NCBI RefSeq assembly: GCF_000949255.1
Contig: NZ_JXUW01000002.1
Coordinates: forward strand, 62,001-126,000
Reading direction: 5' to 3'
Origin: Ferrimicrobium acidiphilum DSM 19497
GTDB taxonomy: Bacteria > Actinomycetota > Acidimicrobiia > Acidimicrobiales > Acidimicrobiaceae
DNA length: 64,000 nt
Both the position numbers and the translations under genes were made by a program. Under the pieces are notes generated by a model, which was given only the letters and a program-made list of their open reading frames with translations, did not search any database and was not told where the DNA came from. Every line of letters begins with the position of its first letter. Position 1 is the first letter of the stretch. Shown in pieces: positions 16,550-24,947 of the stretch.

Positions 16550-17532
16550 GTGAACTCGAACGTAAGTTTGAGCGGTTATTGATTGACAAAGGAGTGGTGG
16601 CCGCTGGTTCAGGTGCCGTTGTTCCTTTGCATTTCGATGCTCAACAAAGTCGGCTTCGAATCGCTGCCGGCTTTGTTGATCCAGCCCATTTCACCTATCG
16701 CAATCCGGAGCGAGCGGCTGTCGTTGCAAGGGCGTTCCCTTGGAGCCACGGGTACGTCTCCGTAGCAGTGTCTTATGCAACCACTCGCGACGCTGAGACT
16801 CAGGTAGCGGGATATGCCTACAATCGCAGTTATGAAGACCTACGCGAGGTACTGGCGGTCGCTGTGGCCTATTTGCGTGAATCTGGGTTGCGGGCAGCGT
16901 CGCTCTTTGATTCGAATCAGGCTTTTGATAAGGGTTTAGCGCGCAGGGCCGGGATCGGGTTAGTGGGACGGCATACCATGGTGATGGTTCCGAAGGCTGG
17001 GTCGCGTGTTGTGCTCGGATCTATATTTACAGAACGGCTACTCAGTGTCAGTGTCGGAAGACGATTTCGCAGCGATCCCTGTCGCAACTGTCGTCGCTGC
17101 GTGGATGCCTGCCCTACCGGAGCGATCCGTTTGCCGGGGACGCTCGTCGCTGAGCACTGTATAGCTAGTATCCTCCAACAAGATTCATGGTCACCAGTAG
17201 ACCGTCAACTGGTAGGTGCGCGAGTCTATGGATGCGACAGTTGTATCGATTCATGCCCAATCGGCTGGCCGAGTCGAGAGGAGTCGGCTCCAGCACCGCT
17301 GGTACGTTGGCTTACAGCGGGTGACCAGGAGCTTCTAGAGGAGGTCGGACATTGGTACATACCCCGACGTGACCCCTTCTATGTTCGTCGCAACGTGGCC
17401 AACGCACTCGGGAACCGTGGATCGCTCACTCGTGATGAGCGGCGTGCGCTCGCACTCCTCTGCGTTAGAAGTCAGACACGTGAGCGGATCGAAGGGTTGC
17501 GATCGCTGCTCAGAGTGCGCTGGGGTCGATGA
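16546..17532 (+). CDS. queG: Epoxyqueuosine reductase QueG
   Basis: A 328-residue cobalamin and iron-sulfur enzyme that performs the last step of queuosine synthesis, reducing epoxyqueuosine to queuosine in tRNA. Two [4Fe-4S] sites are visible: CRNCRRCVDACPTGAI (about residues 180-195) and CDSCIDSCP with an extra Cys in AEHCIAS. HEAT-like C-terminal helices follow (VRRNVANALGNRGS). It is slightly shorter than the usual 350-380. queA and tgt, the other tRNA-level steps, lie 6 kb downstream. The stop overlaps the next glycosyltransferase start. Confidence 0.93.
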   Translation: MSELERKFERLLIDKGVVAAGSGAVVPLHFDAQQSRLRIAAGFVDPAHFTYRNPERAAVVARAFPWSHGYVSVAVSYATTRDAETQVAGYAYNRSYEDLREVLAVAVAYLRESGLRAASLFDSNQAFDKGLARRAGIGLVGRHTMVMVPKAGSRVVLGSIFTERLLSVSVGRRFRSDPCRNCRRCVDACPTGAIRLPGTLVAEHCIASILQQDSWSPVDRQLVGARVYGCDSCIDSCPIGWPSREESAPAPLVRWLTAGDQELLEEVGHWYIPRRDPFYVRRNVANALGNRGSLTRDERRALALLCVRSQTRERIEGLRSLLRVRWGR

Positions 17533-18644
17533 TGCGCCACGTACTGATCACCAATGATTTTTTGCCCAAGGTTGGCGGCATCCAAGCCTATCTAGGAGAG
17601 ATCTATAGTCGCCTGGATCCGGAGTCATTTTTGGTGATCACTACTCGGGTCCCGGGATGCGAAGAGTTCGATCGTGGTTTCGGTGCTCCTATCGTGCGAC
17701 TTGGGAAGCGTCTCTTGCCAACACCGGCTACAGTTCGCGACCTCGCTGGCCCGATCGCAGACTTCTCCCCAGACCTGCTGGTGTATGACCCTATCGTCCC
17801 GATTGGAGTGGCTCGAGATGCCTTCGAGATCCCGTACGCGCTCATAGCCCACGGCGCCGAGGTGCGAGTGCCAGCATATTTGCCAGTTCTACGTGCCCAG
17901 TTGCGCCGCACGATTCAGGGCTCTCGTGGCGTGATTGCTGCCGGTGGATACCCAGCCGAGGAGGTTCGAAAACTGGTGCCTGATGCGAGGGTCGTGGTGG
18001 TGCCTCCCGGGATCGATCGTGGCCGGTTTTGTGAGGCTGACGATAGCACACGAGCTAGCCTTCGGCGTAGGTGGATGCAGGATCCGGGACGTAAGCTGGT
18101 GTTGTTCGTCTCTCGTTTGGTGCCTCGGAAAGGGGCAGACACGCTATTGCGAGCGCTGGCAGCTGCTGGGCCAATGCAGGGCCTAGAGATACATATTGTC
18201 GGTGATGGACGCGATAGGCGACGCCTTAACCGGCTGGCTATGGCTGTTTCGAACCCAGTAGTGTTTCATGGCCGCCTCGACGAACGGGCCAAGATCGAAC
18301 TCTACCAGGCGGCGGACGTGTTTGTTTTTCCAGCACGCGATCGCTGGCTCGGAGTTGAACAGGAGGGGTTCGGAATCGTGATCCTGGAGGCGCAGGCGTG
18401 CGGAACGCCTGCCATCGTTGGCGCATCTGGTGGCACCCCGGAGGCGCTGGTACCCTCCAGTGGGCAGCTCTTGAGGAGAGGAGACCCAGCGGAGTTGGCG
18501 GCCGTGTTGCGTAGAGTTATTGCGGATTCTACCCAACTTGGCAGCGCTCGTCGAGCGACAAGCGCATACGTACGTGAACATTTTGACTATGATCAGCTGA
18601 GTAAGGCATATGAATCTGCATTGTGCGCTTTGGTCAATGGGTAG
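17529..18644 (+). CDS. GT4 glycosyltransferase, PimB'-like mannosyltransferase
   Basis: A 371-residue GT-B glycosyltransferase. The N-terminus VLITNDFLPKVGGIQAYL carries the glycine loop seen in PimB'. The donor site shows LFVSRLVPRKGADTLLRAL and the E-x7-E motif in EGFGIVILEAQACG. In Mycobacterium the equivalent gene (pimB') adds the second mannose to phosphatidylinositol mannoside and lies near a small SRPBCC protein, as here. It would complete the pathway begun by the PimA-like gene at 1728-2801. ATG 17529 overlaps the queG stop. A different acceptor cannot be excluded. Confidence 0.82.
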   Translation: MMRHVLITNDFLPKVGGIQAYLGEIYSRLDPESFLVITTRVPGCEEFDRGFGAPIVRLGKRLLPTPATVRDLAGPIADFSPDLLVYDPIVPIGVARDAFEIPYALIAHGAEVRVPAYLPVLRAQLRRTIQGSRGVIAAGGYPAEEVRKLVPDARVVVVPPGIDRGRFCEADDSTRASLRRRWMQDPGRKLVLFVSRLVPRKGADTLLRALAAAGPMQGLEIHIVGDGRDRRRLNRLAMAVSNPVVFHGRLDERAKIELYQAADVFVFPARDRWLGVEQEGFGIVILEAQACGTPAIVGASGGTPEALVPSSGQLLRRGDPAELAAVLRRVIADSTQLGSARRATSAYVREHFDYDQLSKAYESALCALVNG

Positions 18645-18655
18645 AGGAGGTAGCG

Positions 18656-19126
18656 ATGGATGTCACATCGGACTCGAAAGAGATCCCAGCGAGCATAGAG
18701 TCCTGTTTCGAGGCTGTCATTGATGTAGAGAGCTATCCAACGTGGGCATCTGACGTGCGAAGCGTACAGGTGGTCGATCGTGACGACCTTGAGCGACCGC
18801 TTAGAGTCGCGTTCCGTACTGGAGCTTTCGGACGTAGTGCCTCTTACACGTTGCTCTATGACTACTCCGATGCGCCTCATTCGGTAAGTTGGAGCCAAGT
18901 CGCTGGTGATATCACTTCGCGAATGGATGGTCGCTACACCTTCGAACAGGGAGCCAATGAGTCCACCCATGTTACCTATGAACTTTTAGCAGAGCTCGTC
19001 GTTCCTTTGCCATCCTTTGTGAAGCGCCGGGCTGAGGTGAAGATCATTCGGACTGCGCTTGATGATCTAGCGGAGCGAGTACGCTCCCGTTCCACAGGCC
19101 AGCTTGCTGATGGGAGCCATAGCTAG
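18656..19126 (+). CDS. SRPBCC (START-like) lipid-binding domain protein
   Basis: A 156-residue polyketide-cyclase/START-like protein: DSKEIPASIESCFEAVIDVESYPTWA at the N-terminus, a beta-rich middle, and a long C-terminal helix (VKIIRTALDDLAERV). These folds form a hydrophobic pocket. Start at ATG 18656 because GAGGAGG (18644-18650) is spaced 5 bases from it; a longer frame would overlap the previous gene by 22 bases. The neighbour resembles PimB', as in mycobacteria, so a role near lipid glycosylation is plausible but unproven. Confidence 0.82.
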   Translation: MDVTSDSKEIPASIESCFEAVIDVESYPTWASDVRSVQVVDRDDLERPLRVAFRTGAFGRSASYTLLYDYSDAPHSVSWSQVAGDITSRMDGRYTFEQGANESTHVTYELLAELVVPLPSFVKRRAEVKIIRTALDDLAERVRSRSTGQLADGSHS

Positions 19127-19276
19127 CCCACTGTTCCGGCTCGTAGTGTCGCCTCCATGAAGTTGGAGTGCTTCGTCTGGCTGTAATCGCTGAGGGATGT
19201 GGTGATACGTCCATGGATGCGAAAGCTGATCTTGAGATGTCTCGTTTCGATAACCGGCCACCAGCAAGGTCAGAGG

Positions 19277-20662
19277 CTAGCGGTACGAACTCGTCCGTGG
19301 TGTCTTTGCGAGCGCCGATGCTACCTGATCGAGGGCGACTTTAAACTCTACTGTGGGTTCGCTAAGAGTAAAGCGGAACTGGTTGGAAGCTGTAGCTGGC
19401 GTGGCATAGAAACTTGCTCCGGGTGCAACTCGAATGTGGTGATGGGTGAGTTGGAGTAACGCAGATAACGAGTCTGGTGAGTCTACCCAAACGTTTATCC
19501 CTGAACCGGTTGGGGCGATTCGGAAGAGGTCTGCCACTGCCGCTCGACGTTGTGCATACGCATGCTGTGCCTCTAGGATAAGGTCGCTGGTGGCTGGGTT
19601 GTTGAGCATCTGATTCAGGGTAGCTTGCAGGAGCTTGGATGACCAGGATGGTCCAAGCGTGCGTCGACGGTTGAGCTCGTCGACAAGGTCGCGGTGGGCA
19701 AATAAAGCGGCGAGCCGAAGATCGGGCCCATGCGACTTGGAGAAGCTAAGTATGTAGGCGACCTGTGTGCCAAGAGTCTCGGCCATGGTCCAGAGAGATT
19801 CAGTGCACAGAAGACCTGAGTGGTCGTCCTCGACGACGAGCACCTCCGGGTATTGCCCCACGACGTTAGCGATCTCTCTAGCACGCGATTCCGAGAGTGA
19901 ATAGCCGGTCGGGTTTTGTGATCTTGGTTGGAGGAGAACGACGCCAACACCACCTTTGGCGAGTTCGACTCGCAGCCCATCGGCACTCATCCCCTCGTGG
20001 TCAATCGCCACCGACCTTATCTCTAGTCCATGGCGTTCAACGAGGTCATAGAGCGCAGGGAAGTTAGGTTCTTCGAGGACGACGGCACGCTGGTGGGAAG
20101 GGATGGTGCCGAGGAGGCGATCGACGGCGTCAAGCGCTCCATCGACGATGGTGAGGTCGAAGTCAGAACCCCCAAGACGACTAGGTACAAGGGTGCCGAG
20201 GGTCTCGCCAAGAGGAGAGTAGACAGGTGGGTCGAGGTACGAGGAGATTGCTGAGCTAGGGAGATCGATGATGGTCGTGATTGGGTTTGGGAGTAGGCGT
20301 GGATCCGGCACACCGGAGGCGAAGTCAAGACTATAACTCTGCTGGTCCTCGTAGAAGTGCCATCGAGGGTTTGTTGGAACTGATCTAGTGAACTCTGTCA
20401 CAAAGCTTCCCCTACGCCCATGCGAACTCAAGAGCCCAAGCTGTGCCAGGTGTGACCATGCTGATGCCACCGTCGTTGGAGAGACTCCCAGATATTCGGC
20501 AAGTTGACGTATGGATGGTAGCCGGTCACCTGAGCTCAACTGACCCTCCTTGGTCAACTGTACGAAGGCTTCGGTAAGGCCGCGCATGCCACTTCGATTG
20601 ACGGTGTCAGCGATCATCTGACAGATTTCATCGGTGGTGTGGTAGGAGACTCTCTCATTCAT
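19277..20662 (-). CDS. MocR-family (GntR-aminotransferase) transcriptional regulator
   Basis: About 461 residues. The N-terminal winged helix of the GntR type (SSGDRLPSIRQLAEYLGVSPTTV) is joined to a fold-type I aminotransferase-like domain with the PLP lysine in SFSKSHGPDLRL and late motif RVAPGASFYA. MocR proteins such as GabR sense an amino acid or aldehyde through PLP and control a divergent catabolic operon. Here that is an aminotransferase and a semialdehyde dehydrogenase. I place the start at ATG 20662; an upstream in-frame ATG at 20722 would add 20 residues and would put the start inside the suspected operator. Confidence 0.9.
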   Translation of the reverse strand: MNERVSYHTTDEICQMIADTVNRSGMRGLTEAFVQLTKEGQLSSGDRLPSIRQLAEYLGVSPTTVASAWSHLAQLGLLSSHGRRGSFVTEFTRSVPTNPRWHFYEDQQSYSLDFASGVPDPRLLPNPITTIIDLPSSAISSYLDPPVYSPLGETLGTLVPSRLGGSDFDLTIVDGALDAVDRLLGTIPSHQRAVVLEEPNFPALYDLVERHGLEIRSVAIDHEGMSADGLRVELAKGGVGVVLLQPRSQNPTGYSLSESRAREIANVVGQYPEVLVVEDDHSGLLCTESLWTMAETLGTQVAYILSFSKSHGPDLRLAALFAHRDLVDELNRRRTLGPSWSSKLLQATLNQMLNNPATSDLILEAQHAYAQRRAAVADLFRIAPTGSGINVWVDSPDSLSALLQLTHHHIRVAPGASFYATPATASNQFRFTLSEPTVEFKVALDQVASALAKTPRTSSYR

Positions 20663-20692
20663 CGAAGTTGAGTTTAGTCGAAGACTATTAAT

Positions 20693-20722
20693 GTTTGGTA
20701 CATTAAATCCCGTTTGGGTCAT
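20693..20722. promoter_or_regulatory. Candidate MocR operator: two direct repeats
   Basis: GTTTGGTACAT (20693-20703) and GTTTGGGTCAT (20712-20722) are direct repeats 19 bases apart, in the divergent control region. A weaker third copy, GTTGGCTAACAT (20728-20739), overlaps a TAACAT -10-like element for the plus-strand operon. MocR proteins commonly bind direct repeats. Confidence 0.5.
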
Positions 20723-20772
20723 ACAAAGTTGGCTAACATAGGGGAGTCAGACTCGAGTAAAGGAGAGACAGA

Positions 20773-22059
20773 ATGCCAGATAGTCTTCTGCAGCGCCATC
20801 GCGCGGTGTTGCCAACATGGATTTCGTTATATTACGACGATCCGATTCAAATCGTTCGTGGCGATGGTAGATACGTTTTTGATGCTAACGGTCAGAGATA
20901 TCTTGATTTCTTCGGTGGTATCTTGACGACCATGGTTGGTCACGCGATACCAGAGGTCGTGGATGCCATAGCTAATCAGGCGGGTCGCATTATTCACAGC
21001 TCCACGCTTTACTTGATAGAACCAATGATTGAACTCGCTGAACGACTAGCTGCCCGATCAGGTATACCCGATGCCAAGGTCTTCTTTACGACCTCAGGCA
21101 CCGAGGCCAATGATGCCGCTTTGCTGTTAGCCTCGACCTATCGACGCTCGAATCAGGTGATCGCGATAAAGAACAGTTATCATGGACGATCCTTCACTCA
21201 GATCTCAGTAACAGGTAACCGCAACTGGTCACCTTCGTCGTACTCGCCTCTATCTGTGAGTTGGCTACAAGGAGGATCTCGACTTCGAGGGCCACTCGCA
21301 GGTCTTTCAGATGAAGAGTATGTCGCTCGTGGCAAGGCGGATCTAGAAGATGTGCTGATGACGACCACTAGCGGAGATGTCGCTGCGATTATTGCAGAGC
21401 CAATCCAGGGCGTTGGCGGTTTCTGTCTTCCACCCGATGGGTACTTCGGCCAGCTTCAGGAGATCCTGGCGCCACACGGCATTCTCTATATATCAGACGA
21501 GGTCCAGACCGGATTTGGACGCACTGGTGAGCATTTTTGGGGCTATGAGGCTCAAGGCGTGCAGCCGGATATGATCACCTTCGCCAAGGGTGTGGGCAAC
21601 GGTATGGCACTCGCCGGTGTTATCGCTCGTGCCGAGATTATGGATTCGCTTGGCGCCAGCTCGATCTCTACCTTCGGCGGTTCGCCGGTCGCTGCGAGTG
21701 CGGGTGTCGCAACCTTTGACTATCTGATGAAGCACGATCTCCAACAGAATGCACTGTTGCGTGGCGCCGAACTCCGCCGTGCTCTCGAGGAGGCTGCGTC
21801 TCACAATTCTTCCATTGGTGAAGTACGTGGCAAGGGCTTAATGCTCGGAGTAGAGTTCGTCGAGGGGGCTGGCAAGGATCCGGCTCCGAAGTTGGCAAAT
21901 GAGGCTCTGGAGCGTGCAAAGGCGCATGGACTCTTGATTGGCAAGGGTGGACTCTTCGGAAATGTTTTGCGTATCGCCCCACCGTTGTCGGTAACCCAGG
22001 AAGAGATGGTCGAGGCGATTGCGGTGTTCAAGGACGTATTAGGAGGGAGTCAATCATGA
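20773..22059 (+). CDS. Class III PLP aminotransferase (beta-alanine / beta-aminoisobutyrate type)
   Basis: A 428-residue fold-type I transaminase. Conserved blocks are FFTTSGTEANDAALLLAS, the Asp of YISDEVQTGFGRTG, the PLP lysine in ITFAKGVGNGMALAGV, and SISTFGGSPVAASA. HFWGYEAQGVQPDMIT resembles alanine-glyoxylate aminotransferase 2-like enzymes. The next gene encodes methylmalonate-semialdehyde dehydrogenase, so the likely substrates are beta-alanine and 3-amino-2-methylpropanoate, giving (methyl)malonate semialdehyde. GABA is an alternative. A good ribosome binding site (AAAGGAGAG) precedes the ATG. Expression is probably controlled by the divergent MocR protein. Confidence 0.88.
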   Translation: MPDSLLQRHRAVLPTWISLYYDDPIQIVRGDGRYVFDANGQRYLDFFGGILTTMVGHAIPEVVDAIANQAGRIIHSSTLYLIEPMIELAERLAARSGIPDAKVFFTTSGTEANDAALLLASTYRRSNQVIAIKNSYHGRSFTQISVTGNRNWSPSSYSPLSVSWLQGGSRLRGPLAGLSDEEYVARGKADLEDVLMTTTSGDVAAIIAEPIQGVGGFCLPPDGYFGQLQEILAPHGILYISDEVQTGFGRTGEHFWGYEAQGVQPDMITFAKGVGNGMALAGVIARAEIMDSLGASSISTFGGSPVAASAGVATFDYLMKHDLQQNALLRGAELRRALEEAASHNSSIGEVRGKGLMLGVEFVEGAGKDPAPKLANEALERAKAHGLLIGKGGLFGNVLRIAPPLSVTQEEMVEAIAVFKDVLGGSQS

Positions 22060-23549
22060 CGCGTGAACTGGTTGGACACTATATTGGCGGTAAGGAAGTC
22101 TTCGAAGGCGAGGATCGCGGTCCTGTCTTTAATCCGGCCATCGGTCGCGAGGTGCGCGAGGTACTGTTCGCTGATGATGGCGTCGTTGACAGTGCAGTAG
22201 CGGCTGCGAAGGCAGCCCAGGCAGGATGGGGCGAGGAGTCGCTCGCACGTCGCCAACGGGTGATGTTTGACTACCGAAGTCTGTTGTTGGCGCATCGCGA
22301 CGAGATTGTGGCGCTCATTAGCGAGGAGCATGGCAAGGTACTTGGTGACGCTGGTGGAGAGTTCGCTCGTGGTATCGAGGTAGTCGAATTCGTGACTGGT
22401 ATACCGCAGCTGCTTAAAGGACAGTACAACGACTCGGTGTCACGTGGAGTCGATGCCATGTCGGTTCGCTATCCATTGGGAGTAGCAGCAGGCATCACAC
22501 CTTTCAACTTTCCTGCGATGGTACCTATGTGGATGTACCCGGTAGCGCTTGCAACTGGCAATGGTTTTATTCTCAAACCATCCGAGAAGGACCCGTCCAC
22601 CGCGTTACGACTAGCCGAGCTGTTTGTCGAGGCTGGTGGTCCACCCGGACTTTTCAATGTCGTCAACGGTGACCAACGTACGGTGGCGCGCATTTTGGAG
22701 CACCCAGATATCAAGGCGATCTCCTTTGTGGGATCGACGCCGATCGCGCGTTCGATTTATGAGCGCGCAGCGCAGGCAGGCAAGCGGGTTCAGGCCCTAG
22801 GTGGTGCCAAAAATCACATGGTTGTGCTCCCTGATGCAGATGTTGAGACGGTGTCAGAGGCCGCGGTGTCGGCGGCTTATGGAAGCGCAGGGGAACGCTG
22901 TATGGCGATCTCGGTGATGGTCTTGGTTGGCGACGGAGGGGATCAGCATCTCGAAGCTATAAGGGCTCGGATGCAGCAACTCACGGTAGGTTCGTACCTA
23001 GATCCTAAGTCTGAGATGGGACCGCTTATCACCAATGTACATCGTGATCGCGTAGCGCGACTGGTGGGTGAGGCGGAGTCGAAGGGTGCGAACATCCTTG
23101 TAGATGGTCGCGAGCATCCGATGGCCAAGGAGCCAGGTTTCTTCTTTGGTCCGACCCTGATAGATGGCGTACGTGTCGATATGGATGCCTATCAAGAGGA
23201 GATTTTTGGTCCGGTGCTGTTGGTTCTGCGCGCTCCTACACTCGATGCCGCTATCGCACTGGTGAACGAGAATCCCTACGCGAATGGCGCGGCTATCTTT
23301 ACCAGCAATGGCGGGGCTGCCAGAACCTTTATTCGGCACATCGATGCAGGTATGGTGGGTGTGAATGTCCCGATTCCTGTACCTGTGGCGTACCACTCCT
23401 TCGGAGGGTCGAAGTCGTCACTCTTTGGCGATACCCATGTGCATGGTGAGGAGGGAATCCGGTTCTACACGCGAGCCAAGGCGGTCACGATGCGCTGGCC
23501 CGGTGAGGCTAAGATCGCTACCGGTATGCACTTTGTGACTAATTCGTAG
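22056..23549 (+). CDS. mmsA: Methylmalonate-semialdehyde dehydrogenase (CoA-acylating)
   Basis: A 497-residue aldehyde dehydrogenase. GITPFNFPAMVPMWMYPVAL, LKPSEKDPSTALRL and GAKNHMVVLPDA are typical of the MmsA subgroup. The nucleophile is the Cys of AGERCMAISV. These enzymes turn methylmalonate or malonate semialdehyde plus CoA and NAD+ into propionyl-CoA or acetyl-CoA with loss of CO2. The ATG overlaps the aminotransferase stop (ATGA), so the pair forms a two-step route for beta-amino acid, pyrimidine or valine breakdown. Confidence 0.93.
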   Translation: MTRELVGHYIGGKEVFEGEDRGPVFNPAIGREVREVLFADDGVVDSAVAAAKAAQAGWGEESLARRQRVMFDYRSLLLAHRDEIVALISEEHGKVLGDAGGEFARGIEVVEFVTGIPQLLKGQYNDSVSRGVDAMSVRYPLGVAAGITPFNFPAMVPMWMYPVALATGNGFILKPSEKDPSTALRLAELFVEAGGPPGLFNVVNGDQRTVARILEHPDIKAISFVGSTPIARSIYERAAQAGKRVQALGGAKNHMVVLPDADVETVSEAAVSAAYGSAGERCMAISVMVLVGDGGDQHLEAIRARMQQLTVGSYLDPKSEMGPLITNVHRDRVARLVGEAESKGANILVDGREHPMAKEPGFFFGPTLIDGVRVDMDAYQEEIFGPVLLVLRAPTLDAAIALVNENPYANGAAIFTSNGGAARTFIRHIDAGMVGVNVPIPVPVAYHSFGGSKSSLFGDTHVHGEEGIRFYTRAKAVTMRWPGEAKIATGMHFVTNS

Positions 23550-23581
23550 TCGCCACCCATGAGCTAAAACCTCAGATCGGT

Positions 23582-23609
23582 CCGTGCTCAACCCTATGAT
23601 TGGGCACGG
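23582..23609 (+). terminator. Hairpin after mmsA, possible terminator
   Basis: CCGTGCTCAA (23582-23591) pairs with TTGGGCACGG (23600-23609) through 10 base pairs including one G-T, with an 8-base loop. It lies 32 bases after the mmsA stop. No clear T-run follows, so termination strength is uncertain. Confidence 0.5.
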
Positions 23610-23686
23610 GCTGATCGTCTGTCAAACTGTCTTTGGCGGCTTTTCTTTGGCCTATTCCTCGCTGCTATCTTGGATCTAAGTACAGA

Positions 23687-23802
23687 ACTCCTCATTTAGG
23701 AGTGTCAGCAAAGCACAACGATGTACGTCGTCCCTAAGGTGATGGACGCCTTTGACCCAACGGGAGCGCAAGTCCCGTCCATGAGGACGGGGAGGATGTC
23801 AC
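23687..23802 (+). mobile_element. Structured remnant resembling an IS200/IS605 right end (omega-RNA-like)
   Basis: A dense series of short hairpins lies in otherwise gene-free DNA: ACTCCT-n5-AGGAGT (23687-23703), CGGGA-n7-TCCCG (23761-23777), and CCCGTCC-ATGA-GGACGGG (23774-23791). The last two compete for the same bases, which allows a pseudoknot. The segment ends GGAGGATGTCAC (23791-23802). From general knowledge, this hairpin-then-GGAGGATGTCA ending resembles right ends of IS200/IS605 elements, where the TnpB guide RNA scaffold ends. No tnpA or tnpB is in the window. The rest of the 23550-23882 gap holds only the hairpin at 23582 and nothing else I can name. Confidence 0.4.
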
Positions 23803-23882
23803 GTTGCTATGCATGAGTAAGCTGATACATGCACGCGTGTTAGTCGGCGTTGCTTTGATGAGCCAGGGCTAGGAGGATTTGT

Positions 23883-24947
23883 TTGGTCGCGCAGAGCGAT
23901 GATTGGTCAGTGATCGATTCGTACGATTATGAGCTTCCCTCTGACCGAATTGCACGCGTTCCGGCAGAACCACGAAGCTCAGCCAAGCTCTTGGTCGGAC
24001 TAGACGATCCACCGTCTGTGACCACGGTGGCTGATCTTGGTTCCTTGCTCAAGGAAGGCGACGTGGTGGTGGTCAATGATTCGAAGGTAGTTCCGGCGCG
24101 GTTTCACGTCCGTCGTGACACCGGTGGCCAGGTCGAGGTTCTGCTCCTTTCACCGCATGGGGCGATGTTTGAGGCGTTAGTGCGTCCAAACGCCCGGGTT
24201 CGTAATGGCGAGCTTCTCTATATCGACGGTCGTCCTGTGTTTCGCGTCTCCGGTATCGGCGAACAGAGTTCTGGGCTGCGCACTAGGTACGTCGAGGTTC
24301 TGGGAGATGCCGTATTTGCCCTAGGCGAGATTCCGTTGCCTCCATACCTAGAGGGTGTCACTGTCGACCCAGACCGTTATCAGACGATCTATGCCAATCG
24401 GCCAGGCTCGGTGGCAGCACCGACGGCCGGTCTTCATTTTGATGCTCGACTACTCGGTGACCTCGCTAGACGCGGTATCGAGGTGGTGAGAGTAGAGCTT
24501 GAAGTCGGGCTTGGAACCTTTGCACCCGTTAAAGAGAGGGAGCTTGCCAACCATGTCATGCACGCTGAGCGTTATCGGGTCAGCGAAGATGCCTTTGAGC
24601 GAATCTCTTCTGCTCGAAGGGTGGTTGCGATTGGGACAACTGTGGTGCGTACTCTCGAGACCATCAGTCATGGGGGAGCACTTACCGGATCCTCTGAACT
24701 GTTTATAGTTCCGGGTTTCGATTTCCGCTGCGTAGATCTACTGCTCACCAATTTTCACGTACCAAAGTCCACGTTGTTGGCGTTGGTGGCAGCGGCGATT
24801 GGTTCGCGCTGGCGCGTACTCTACGAGTATGCTCTTGCGAATGATTTCCGCCTCCTCTCACTTGGCGATGCGATGTTAATCCCCACTGGACGTGTGGATG
24901 ACCCCTCTCTTGCGCGTTTTCCTAGCCACTCCCGAGGAGACCATTGA
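23883..24947 (+). CDS. queA: S-adenosylmethionine:tRNA ribosyltransferase-isomerase QueA
   Basis: A 354-residue enzyme that transfers and isomerises the ribose of SAM onto preQ1 in tRNA, giving epoxyqueuosine. Family blocks are YDYELPSDRIARVPAEPRSSAKLLV, FHVRRDTGGQVEVLLL, YANRPGSVAAPTAGLHF, LEVGLGTFAPV and LLTNFHVPKSTLLALVAA. Length is normal. TTG start 6 bases after AGGAGG (23871-23876). The stop overlaps the tgt start (TTGA). With tgt and the distant queG, the tRNA-level queuosine steps are all present in this window. Confidence 0.96.
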   Translation: MVAQSDDWSVIDSYDYELPSDRIARVPAEPRSSAKLLVGLDDPPSVTTVADLGSLLKEGDVVVVNDSKVVPARFHVRRDTGGQVEVLLLSPHGAMFEALVRPNARVRNGELLYIDGRPVFRVSGIGEQSSGLRTRYVEVLGDAVFALGEIPLPPYLEGVTVDPDRYQTIYANRPGSVAAPTAGLHFDARLLGDLARRGIEVVRVELEVGLGTFAPVKERELANHVMHAERYRVSEDAFERISSARRVVAIGTTVVRTLETISHGGALTGSSELFIVPGFDFRCVDLLLTNFHVPKSTLLALVAAAIGSRWRVLYEYALANDFRLLSLGDAMLIPTGRVDDPSLARFPSHSRGDH

